NCBI GenBank assembly: GCA_027574665.1
Contig: CM050648.1
Coordinates: 42,565,700 to 42,629,699, forward strand
Reading direction: 5' to 3'
Length of the DNA stretch: 64,000 bases
Source of the DNA: Rhynochetos jubatus
Taxonomy: Eukaryota > Chordata > Aves > Eurypygiformes > Rhynochetidae
The translations under genes were made by a program, and so were the position numbers. The first letter of the stretch is position 1; every line of letters begins with the position of its first letter. A model generated the notes under the pieces. That model had not been told where the DNA came from. It did no database searches and saw only the letters and a list, made by a program, of their open reading frames with translations. This document shows, one piece after another, positions 14,301 through 26,300 of the stretch.

Positions 14301-17300
14301 ACATTCTGGCTGAAGAAATTTAGACAATCTGCACGTAAAAATATGTTAGCATAGCTGGAGATAATGAGGGAGATCTCATAAGGAAGATATTTTAACTGGG
14401 GTTTTAATTATTCAGTCATTACCTTTGAAGAAATCCACAGGAGAAAGATATGGAAAATATATTTATTTCTTGCTACATATGAGTAACTGTCATTATAGTC
14501 CATTGCACAGGTGGTGAGCAAATGGAGAAAATCCTTTGCCAGAGTAACGTGTTTATTGAAATAGAAGGACCTTCTGCAAAGGTACTAGGACATCATGCAG
14601 AGAATCAGAATTCTTATGCAAATATCTGTATCTGAGCTAGGGGTCTCAGAATAGCCTAAAGCATGATGGATATCAGAATGAGGTTGATGTGCATGGTTCC
14701 ATTTTATCTGGTTAGAGACTTATATTGTATATTATATTTATGTATATTATTATAATGCATATTTTTATAACGTATATTCAGTGAGGCTCAAGAATCAGTT
14801 TCCATGGCAGAGTAAAGCGATGGGATGTAAGACGGATGTATTCTCAAGCACGATATTCAAAGTTTGTGCAACAGCAAGGGATGCTGCACATACACGCACA
14901 TGTACAGGGAATGCATGTTGTGCATTCCAGATGAAGGAAATGCATAACCGGGCAGGTGGGTGGATCCAGTAGGATGTTGTATTTGGGACTAAGAGACAGA
15001 AGAGAAACAGTCAGCTAGATATGATAGAAGTAAATGTCCCTGGATTACTCTGGTGAAAAGGCAACACACAGAGGATAGCCAAGACTATATCTCATGTAGT
15101 GATGTGGAAAACAGGATAAATGCCTTAAGTTTTGTAAATACCTTGCATAGATTTAAAGTTTGCTTTCTCAGTCCAGAAATGAACACATCCTATAAAACTA
15201 TGTACTCACCTTTCCTCTTTCAAAGGGGTCTTGGTGCTCCAGTGACCGAGAGAGTTGAAATACCTCAGATTTGTCCTCTGTTCCAAACAGAATAATATGC
15301 ACATTGGCATCAGTCCCTGCTCCCCTTTTGTCACCTGTGTATACTTTAATAGTATACTCTGTCAGATTTCTTGCTTGACTTCCTTCTTTATGTAAGTTAT
15401 CTATGTCATCCTTTTGTTTGGCTCCTCTAATAACAAAAGATACTGGGATTTCTCTCTGTATTTCTGGTTTATTTGCATTTACAGAAAATGCTCTGAAAAA
15501 CAAAACCACATGTTTTTGTGATAAGTAAATCATATGTTAAATCAAAAAAAATCCTATGAATTTACATGTGACAGTTAAAGATGGGCTTATTTTAAAAATG
15601 CCCATTGACTGAACCACTCTGGGACAATCATTTTAATTCAGTGCCTGCTCAGTGTTTTCAACTCTTACACTGTAAAATGACTAAAGAAATGACAGTTTTA
15701 CATAATAGACTTACTCATTCACTTCAAATACATAGATAGGATGCTCTTTTACAGCTTCTTTCAAATGCAATTTTTTAATGTCCAGTTTGCAGTCTACGAA
15801 GAAGGAAATAAAGTGAAAATGTTGTACTGAATGTCAAGGAATTAGGTAGAGTATGTTGTTGATGTAATAGTATCATTCCTGCTATATTAGACCATAATTT
15901 ATTAATTCATTTATGAATACCAACAATTGACTTAAAAATCCTGGAATTATCATAACATTCCTTACTTTGTTCCTATTTGAAACCTCAACTTAGAAATTTA
16001 GAAGTAAGCATTTCCCTCGTCTTAGTGAAGCGAAGGAGTGCTGTCCTTGGATAGGCATGCACAAAAGATTCAGGATGAATCAGGCAAGCACACTTGAGGT
16101 GAGAGAGCAGACATACATAACTGGTGCTTCCTCCTCAGTGACTGGTTGACAAGAGGGTTGGAGCTCTAGTCCAAATGCAGTACAATGAGGATCTCATGAG
16201 ATGGCAGGTATGAAGGAAGTTCAGCAACTTACTGTACACCTCTGCTGTTTGAGAAAGATTGCTCTCTGACTTACACTTCCTTTTGAATTTTCTGCTAGGG
16301 GTTTCAGCTGCATGCTGTTCATAACGCTGGCCTGAATCTCTTGCCACTAGTTAGTCATGAAGTCTATTTGTTTTCCCTTCTCTTCTATTATTTGTCCCTT
16401 CAGCCCTGTTCAGCAAACTGCATCCCAATGCATTCTACTACTGTCCAAGTCCCTTTGATTATATCAATAGGAATCCAAGTTAAGAGGGTCAGGCTCCTGT
16501 GGAGGAATCCAAGACATTGCATTGCACTCGTGACCTGCCCAACAGTGCATGGAAAGAGGCAGAAACTTCAGGAGCGGATTTCGAACCACCTGATCTTAGA
16601 AACCTGCTCAAATACTGGAAGAAGCATAAATGCATTAGAGCAAGACTCTGCCTGGGCTGACCAGTCTTGCAGGCTACATCTGACTTTATACACTAAAGAG
16701 CTTTTGTGTATGGGGATTTTTGGTCAAAGTCTTGATTCCGACTAGGCTCGGTCCAAACAAGCCTAGATACAACATGGACACCCTTACTCATCTAAAATGC
16801 TTCATCATCTAAGTATCTCCTTTGCAAGAAATGTATTATACATCTGCCCAATCCTCTCATCATAACACACACAGAGCCCATGAGCGCCGAAGCCTCTCCT
16901 TTGTGAATCATGTTTTCAAACCTGACTGGAAAAATCTTGCCTGTCATGCTCTCTGTGATGCCCTTTGGCAATTGCCATATTCAGTGACGGTCAGTCAGAC
17001 AGGTGGCCGTAGTTGACTTGCTCAACTGAAGCTGTGGGAAACAAAAGCAGTGAGCTGACTGCCTTGGTCCCCAACAGCAGCACAGCAGGACTGTCCCTCT
17101 TCTTCCCTAGCTCCACACCGTGTCCCCTCTGAAGCCCACAGCAGCCAAGGTAGGCTGCCCTGTGGCACAGGATGTGTTGATCAGCCTACCAGTACGTACA
17201 CGCTTACTGCCCGAATGTCTTTGGTGTCTGTACACAATTTGTACATTTGGTTGAGATTGGGTGGTGAGTCTAAAAGGCTATTATGAGGAGCCAACAGCTG

Positions 17301-20300
17301 GGCAAACAAACAAGACAGAGATAAAGTGCAAACATAGAACCCTTGTTTTCCTAGAAAACTGTCTGAAAATGGTCAACTGTAACACATAGTAACGATTTGG
17401 ATTTATACAGCTAATTTCATTAAAGGACTTCAAAAAACTTTACAATTAATTCTTTGAATATTCCTTAGTAGCATGATAGCCATCATACAGATCAAGCAAA
17501 GAGATGTTAAAGTTATGGTGATTTTAATGAAATTGTGTGACAAATCTGATGATTGTGTTATATGGTTAAAATCCTCCTGTGAATGTCACAAGAAGAAAAC
17601 AGAACAGGTGGGGAACACAGTGAAAATAACTGAATCACAGACGGACAGTTAAACAATACCAGTTTCTTACATGAGTTATAATTATTCTTCTAAATTGCTT
17701 ATTAACAGATCATCTATTAATTGCAGAATATAATTATTCATCTCAATCTTCTGTTTTCCTTTCTTGTAAGGAAAGGAATAGCTTACTTTCTTGATGCAAT
17801 AATGATATAGCCTTTAGATCCAAGGATTTTCATGTGTCAAAATGTAGGATCTTGCTTTATAAACTATTACCTTTTAGCAAAAATAACCAAAGAAACTAAT
17901 CAGGATTTACCTCTGGCAGTAATTTCATTGCCTTTAACAGGAGGCTAGCTGTGTGATTCACATCACTGACTTTAGAGAGCAGCAAAAGTACTTTACCTGT
18001 TTTACTGCTGATCAAAAGAACGACTTTGTCCAGTTCTCCCAATTCAACAGCATCCACGATAACTAGAAATGACTACAATAAAATTAATCAGTATTATAAT
18101 CTTAAACTATATTACTCAATTATATAGGGAGTTTTGAAAATAATACGTAAGTCAAAGAATGGATTAAAGGATAAATGTTAAAGTACTTTAAGACAGAGTA
18201 CCTCATTGTCTTCTTCCTGCTGGACATTCTGCAATGACCAGAGAAGAGATCTGTCCCCTGTGTCACCATGAGTACCATATATACACACGGCCATATGCAC
18301 TAAATTTCTCTCACTCAAAATATTTCTAGAAAATACTGTTAGATGATACGTAACCACTGCAAAATCAAGCAGAAAGAGATCTTGTCAATGCTGTGCCACA
18401 GATTTGCACAGCTATTTGATAACATAGCAGTGTGCAGTCCAATGTAATTGAAAACTCAAACACTTGAAAATGATAGTAAAATTCACTAGTAGTGAATAGT
18501 AGTGAATAGTAGTGATAGTAAAAATCCAGGAGCAGCAGCAGAAAGGGCCAAAGACAGTACTGAAAATAAGGCTAAAATGTAGGTCCAAGGTCCATCCAGA
18601 AGACAGGGTCAGAGAGAGAACCAGAGACAGACGCATGCCTGACATAGCTCAGGTGTGATCTTAAATGGACATCTCATGCCCATCAGGGCTGGAGGTTCCA
18701 GGTGAGTCTGACCAAGGAAAGTAAGATCAGTTGTCTTATCATGGCCTTGACACACTGTAGTCAACTGGAAACTGAGCTGACTGAACTTTGGATCAGATTA
18801 TACAGTGGATAGAACTGTCAGAGGACGTGTATGAAGAAGAGCAATTGAAGGAGACTAATGTAGCCAAGGGAAGAGGGCTAAAATGCTTAATTGGTGGTCT
18901 TTGTTCAGGCAGTGGGAGTAGGTCATCGTAAGGCAAATGTGGGCAAGCAAGCTTTTCTCTCTGTAGTGTACTGAATACATTGGAGAGGGGAAAGATGAAA
19001 GAAATCTCTGAAAAGAAGTTACATACAATAAGGATAACACAAATGAATGTTAAAACTGCATTAATTGCATAAAATTCTAATGTTTTCATAATCTCTGTGT
19101 GAATTATGTCTCTGTGATAGCTGTGTGGAAATAATCAGGTATTTGAAAGTAGCATAATACATTTTTATTTCACCTTTTCACTATTTAATTGTTTTGCCTT
19201 AAAAGCTACAGTAGTGCAAAATTCACCTTCTCTACAGCTTTGAATATGAGAGAGAGAAAAAGAGAGAGAGAGAGAGAGAGAACGCGTGCACCATTTCATC
19301 CCTGGGGATTCCTGAGGTGTAAGCATCTCAAAGGAAGGTACAGTGAAGAGAAACTATTTATGTATATACTCAGCTGGATGCCTCTCCCCATTAATACACC
19401 CAAAGGCACATATGTGCACAGCCAGATCTCAAGGGTTCGCACTGTGTTTTGATGGTTTCAATTAGCCATTAGCATATGCTTCATCACAGTCCCAAGTACA
19501 AAATAAAAAAAGGAAAAGATAACTAAGAGATGAAATATGAAGGCACTCTATGAACGGCAGAGCTGTATCTGAAATTTAATAGCACATGGCTTCTGGTTAA
19601 GGTGATTATGATCAGCTGCTTTCCATTCCAATTAGCACAATACTGGTTTTGCTTGTAGCTGAGAAAAAGAAAACCAAGGAGAAAATAAATTAGCTAACAG
19701 AAAAACAGATCTGTTTTGCACAATAAATTGCAAGTAAGTTTGTAAGTAAAGGAACATTTTGAACTCCACGTGTGCCACCTGCTGTGGGGCTGCGTAAAGC
19801 TCTCTTGGACATAAAATGGCAAAGATCTGGGGGAATATGTTTTTTTCACTGTCCTAGTTTTTTTCATTAGTGTGGTTACAAATCGCTCCTTGAAGACTTC
19901 TAAAACACATCTGGAAAGAAATAAATGCAACAGAGATGAACTACTTTGCTTGTTTGTTCTTCTACTTAAACATGTAAGTAGTATAATACCTATTCTTTTC
20001 TTTTATTTTTATCTCTTGATCACAAGGTATTTTACAAAGGAAAATATTAAAATAATAACAATAACAAGTCAAAGAGTGGGGAAGTTTTTCAACCAAGAGG
20101 TCAGTGACAGATCCAGAGTCAAGGTCATGAGGGTTGCAGTTTCACTGCCCATTTATCACCCACACTGCATCTTTCAGCATTTCTGTGTTCTTATACATGT
20201 ACCCTAAATACTTTTGCATGTGACCATGCCATTAAGCCCTGTTCTGTAGCCATACTGCCTGAGTCTTCAAGTGAAAATAACAGCTCTAAGCAATATAAAA

Positions 20301-23300
20301 TCTAAAGCTTAAATACAAAATTTATATTTTCATTTGCAGCCAAAATATGCAAAAAAAACCCTCAACCCCATCAATTCTACTGACATTACTTGCATGCTTA
20401 CATTTAGACCCATGCAAACACCTCACTGAAACTGGGCTATAAGTTCCAATCCAAAGTGTATTGGGGTAGTTCATTGAACACTTACTTCAGCTCATTTTGG
20501 ATGAACTGACTCATGCCTTACCCAGGCAACTCATTTGTTTTAGTTGTAAAGCTCAGGCAGAAATTATTTGAATATTAAGTATCATTATTTGGTCTGTTTT
20601 TTAAACTGACAATTGTTCTGTCATGTGGTGGCATTCAGTAAGCACCACATTAGAAGAATATGCAAGATATGGTGGATTTTAGGTGAACACTTCTGTTTTG
20701 CTTAACAAAGGTGACATAAGACAATTGTTGAACTGGTTTTTAACAGGTATAAATATTTGGAGTTTATAAAGGTAATAGAGCTGATGCTTATATGTAGTTT
20801 TGAGCTGTTATTTACTGAGAATCTTTGTTTGGAATGTGCAAACAAAAAACCCCACTTAATAGTAAATGAGCTATAAAAAATCATGTTGTTAATGTCAGAA
20901 TATGAGCATCTGAGGACTAAATAAAGGAGAGCAGAAATATTGCAATATTGCAAGAAAAGGATATTTCTTATAAACTGTTCTTTGTAGCATATAATAATGG
21001 TCCTGTGCAATCAAATGAATATTGCATTTCCCACTTTATGGTACAGAAATTAAGCTGAGTGGATAGTATTTTCCTTCATACATTTTAAATTCTTATCCAG
21101 ACTTTATGAATCATTAAATAAAAATAAAATTTTCTGTTTTGATAAAGGTTTCCATTGTAATATTAGGACGTGTTAACCTCCTGGACCACTCTACTGCTTT
21201 AAAACAGATTTATACCTACCAGAAAGTGCTTCTTTTAATGGCCACTCTATGGGGAATTCAATCCATCTGTCTCCATTAAGAGAAAGAGGAAGTGTTTTAT
21301 TTATGGTGAGACTAAAGGTATCCAGGGTTGATGTGTTCTGCATTTTAAAATGACAAAGAGACAACTGGGATATGCTGTTTTCCAAACTCTGGAGATCAAA
21401 TCTCACTTTATAAAGCATTCCCAAATCAGATGGTAGATGTATCTAGGAAGCAACAAAACAATGAGTTAGCACCCAATAAAAGATATATAGATACATGCAT
21501 AGCTAATTAGAGGAAGAGAGGAAGTTTTCTCTAAAGGGATCAGTACAGAGGTAGCCCCAGTTACTTCAGTCTTGGTGCTACAAGTCTCATTGAGTTCAAA
21601 GACAGCAGGACCAGGCTGACTGTTAAGCCCTTACAGAAATGTGAGCCTTAGAGTCTAGGACATTCGTTGTAATTAGTCTATCAAATTCAAATTATATACT
21701 GCACTGATTTCTAAATGTGAATACTTAATGTTAATGCCATTTAAATTTATATGCACTATTAGCTATGACTATTTGTTGCCAAAAAACCCAAGAATATGCT
21801 TGATCATCATGAACTTGACAAAGCCAAAAATTAAAAATTAAATCTGGTGTGCAACTGAAAATTTCAGCTCTGCTTTTCTGGAATATTTAAACAGTAATAT
21901 TTACAATATTTACATCACTACACAATTATTTCTCTTTAGAAGGAAATTCAAAGAAAATTTAAATATAGACAAATCTATATATTATTTTACATCATATGTT
22001 ATTTGGTTCTTAGCCTGATGTTCCACTTTGTTTTCCATGGAAACCGGATTTGACTTGCCGTTGCTTCCATAAAAAAACATAACCAACTTGGATATATTTT
22101 CTGACAACTTTTCAAAGTCTGTTTTTGTTTCTTCTGGATGTTTTGTGAAATAAATCCTCCATCTGCCTTCTGAACAAAATAAGGAAAATAAAAATGAAAA
22201 AAAAAAATCAAGATTTTTCTGTTTCATATGTTAACCAAGGTACCTGAGATAAAATTCCTAAGACATGCCTTAATCTATATGGGGAGCATTAATATATAAG
22301 CACTTCATCTGGTTGCTGATCAGCTCCATAAGCCTATTGCCATTTGTTACTATTACAAAGGGGGAAACATTGTCACTACTAGTAAGTGTAATGACATAGT
22401 GTGATGAAAATATTTTCACATTACTATTTCAGAACTGATGAATAAAACAGGTGATGTAATGGTAGAAGCTATACCTGAATTCATTTGCTCTTTTCCTAAA
22501 GGCCAGGCAGAAGTGCTCCTCCTCTCCTGAATTTCTAATTAAAAACAAAGATTGAAGACAAAATTAATACTGTTGTAAAACAGTCTCTAAATGATAATAA
22601 ATGCATGTATTCATCTCTAGTAAGGCAATTGATTGAGTACTATATAATTTAGATTAAAGATTTAACTAGAAGCGTACAATGTGATTTTCTACTTAAGCAT
22701 CATCTTCTGCATATCATCCTATTTAATGAACTCTGGAGCTAGGTCTTTACTATGAAATGGTTGAAACATGGAAATTCAAATATTTTGAATTTTAAAGCAT
22801 TTCTGCTTTATTTATACAATTTATGCTCTGGGTGAATCAGAGATAAGTGGACGTTTTTAATACCCATTTTAGGGGCTGATGTTCCTCCCACTGATATAAA
22901 CTCTCATTGATTTCAGTGGGATATGATATAGACCAAAACTACTTGTAAACACTAGATAGATGCCTGAATCAAAGACAGAAAGCCTTCTTTTGAGATCACA
23001 ACCAAGTTTGGATTTGCCAGTTATTGTATAAAAGAGCTCACAGGAACCTCTTCTCCTTCTACCAAATCAATGCATACTGATAGGAACAGAAGCTTCTTTT
23101 TTTTATTATTTGAATAAAACCATGTTATATAACCTTAAATACACTAAATATTCCTATATTTTATTCAGAAAAAATCCCAAAATACAATTTCAAAAAAGCT
23201 GAAATTATTTGCTTTTGCAAAATAACAGCTTCTTCCTTTTCTTTTGAGGTTTTAAATGATCGAAAGTTAGAGATAATAAAAATTCTACTCAGCCTCAGTG

Positions 23301-26300
23301 GGCTATTGCTGGGCAAGCAGCATCATGTCAATGCCACTACGGCGAGCAGAATACCCTGGGCATTAGGAGGAAAAGAATTTGAGTATTTTCTGCATTCGAA
23401 GGGCTCATCTATACTGTGTATTTACTTCTCTTAGGGGCGGGACCAGAAGAAATGCATCAATCTTAAAGGTACATACTGGGCTTTGGTTGCCTACTCAGGT
23501 GGTTGAGGGGTGCTGTGGTTCCCTCCCAGCTTGCATGCCAGATTGTGTTTGTATTGAAATCAGGGCATAGAGAGGGAGGAGCTACATTCCCTTCTTGTCT
23601 TGACAGAGAGTGCAGTCACAGGCAGTAGGGTCAAAACTGCTCCTCTGTGGACTGATTCCCCACACAGTGTCAGCCAAAAGTATGTCCAGTTTCTAGCAAA
23701 ACCTGTCCAAACAGTGTGGCATAAATAATGTAAGACAGTCTTCTTCAATACAACGGAGCTATTTTCTCCACTGCTTAAACATAGTGTACCCTACTATTTA
23801 CCTTGCTTTTACTATGCCAGGCAAGTAGCCAGCAGAAGTACTCGAAGCTTAAAAAATCATTTGCAAGTGGCAAAGTAAAAGTAAGACTTGGAGAGGCAGC
23901 AGTGTGTAAAGAGAATAGGTGAAATTTGTTGCCATTTAGGCCACTGCAAATCTGGAGTAAGAAAGCAGAAATTATCCTCTGGCAAGTAGTTGTTATTAAA
24001 TAGTACTAAAACCCGACAGTTCAGACAGAGTAATTCCCTATGTAATGACAATGGTGTACTGGAACATTTTAAACCATAACTTGTTTATAGAAGCAAATCA
24101 CATAGCTGCATTCCGTAGCTTGGAATGAATTTCTTAGCAAATGGTAGTTTGATGATAATATTGACCTGTGGCATTCAGAGTTACTGAGGCAGACTTTTTT
24201 CCATAGTGTCTGTCTTTTAGCCATGTTTGAGCCATAAACAATGTTTCTGTCCCTGCAGCTGCTGACTCTTTCACAATAATCTTCTCCAGAAGCCAGTCAG
24301 ATCCTTTCCCTTTTACAACCACCATCCCTTGCAGAGTCCCGACATCTACTGCTTCCACTTGAAAAATATCCACCTGAAAAAATCAGAATCAGAAAGACAT
24401 ATAGAAACAGAACCATCAAACTAAATTAATAGTGTATTTTGAAATATGAAAGTGAGAGGAAAATCAGGATTTTTTTTTTTTTCCCCACTAATTCAGTAAG
24501 TATCAACAGAAACAGACATATCAAGTTTAACGATGCTGAAGTCCTGCAATAAGCAGTATTCCCATTGTGGTTCTACCATTCACTGCTGAAAGACCTCAGT
24601 TTCCCCACACAGATGAATCAGTTGCTCAGGCTAACTTCCTGTGAGATTTTCCTTTACAATTTTCACATTTAACCATTTGCGGGGATACCATCTCACACAT
24701 CTCTTACTCTCAACAAAATAGAACCCCAGGATTCCATTTTGAGCAACAAAATGCAGGAAATGAGAAGGGCAGAAATGGACATCACAGAAGAGTATTTTAT
24801 TCTCTCAGGAAAGAATAACAAACTTGATCCCAGGTTTGAATTAATACTTGTAGGATTAGTTTTAATACAATTAATTGAAATTAAGAAAAATATTAGATAA
24901 AGTTGTACGTTTAAATTAATTCAACTATTCTCTAAAAGTCCACAATATTTTTTAAATGTTGAGAACACTGAAGTAAGTTCCCTAAAGAAAATGGTGAGAT
25001 GTCAGACATTAAACATTTTCACAATATGTGATTTTGGCTTTTTGTGGGTCTTACACCTACTTCATCAGCTGGAAAACAGAAATTAATTTCTTGGCATAGA
25101 GACCTTCCACATGTTTTCTTTACAGATTTATGAATTATCATCTCCTTTCCATTAGGGTTGATAACTGGTAAAGTCTAGTGTTATTATCAATGGCATTTCC
25201 AGCATGATTTAGAGGTGTTTTTGAGGTGACTAGGTTGCCATAATGCTTGAAAACACCTGAGACCTGCAAAGTCTTCTCAACCTAATCCACTCTGAAGTTG
25301 CTTAGCCAGAGCAAGAAGGCAACAATCCTTACTCAAACGATTATGTGGAGATGAAACAGAGAAAAGCAGTTCCCTTGCTCCATCAGCCACAGGCCTGTGT
25401 CTTCCCTGGACAGGTTTTTCAAGTGAAGTATGGATGAAAGATTTGTCTCACCAACAAAACCAGCCTGACCAGCTTTCAACTTAATGAGACCCACCATGAA
25501 TTAAAATATTGAGCACGTAATTGCAGGTAATATATGACCACCTATTAAAAAAAAATACCTGGAACAGAGAAATTTCAAATGTTTTTCTTTAACTCTGGTC
25601 TTGATGGGTAAAGGTAGCCTTCCTCATTTTTCATTAATATATGTACATAGGAATGTCTTTGTTTATGAACTAAGTCTTTAACAGTTTCCCCAAAATAATT
25701 ACTAACCTGTCATTGAATTACTCCATGACTTCTAGAATGAAAGACGGTGTTATTCAAAAACTACTATAGTGCATCATCTAACCATCATATCTGCACTGTC
25801 ACCCCTATGTTATTGTGTGAAAGGGGAAAATGAGAACAGCAAGCTGACAATGATTTTAAGGAAAAAGTGTTAAAGAGGCACTTGGATGGCTATACTTCCT
25901 TACAATGAGTCAAGGTTATCAGCTGCTTAGTGAATTTAGACTGGGAAAAGCATAAGGTGGAAATGCAGGTTCCCAGGATAATAATGTCCTTCAGCAGCAG
26001 AGCAGATACATTGGAAGGGCTGAAATTCTAGATGGAGTGCAGGACTGCAGGGAAAAAGGCTCCTCTTCACATTTTCCATAGTTAAGTCAAAAAAAGTAGT
26101 AGTTACTGTCAACACCACAATTATACTATTAGCTATTGGACTAATTTGATGATTGAATACCATTAATCTGAACTTTAAATTTACCTTAATTTTGATATGA
26201 GTTTGATTACTGCTTAACTATTTTTAATTGGATTGGTAAAGCTACAGCATCATGCTTGAATAAAACAGAATGTCTTGTTATACTTATTAAGTAAAATGTA

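Larger units (their letters stand above)
18357..21219. other. Intron with simple repeats only
   Basis: Contains a 10-bp tandem repeat (18488-18515) and a GA microsatellite (19248-19281). Open frames here lack splice context or domain resemblance. Confidence 0.6.

Noticed and set aside
16341..16745. 134-codon plus-strand open frame inside an intron
   Set aside because: No recognisable domain and no codon or splice evidence; lies antisense in an intron of the PLAT gene; length is possible by chance.
17929..17968. Possible separate small exon (frame with AG before and GTAAAT after)
   Set aside because: It would require an intron of under 30 nt after the exon at 17997-18072, below any plausible vertebrate size, and its end phase does not fit the next exon.
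22860..22925. Short match to motifs seen in old amniote interspersed repeats
   Set aside because: Too short and unaligned over any length; cannot be assigned by eye.
24134..24165. Continuation of the open frame beyond the exon at 24166-24373
   Set aside because: A GTCAAT donor in correct phase precedes it, and the extra residues do not match the PLAT pattern.
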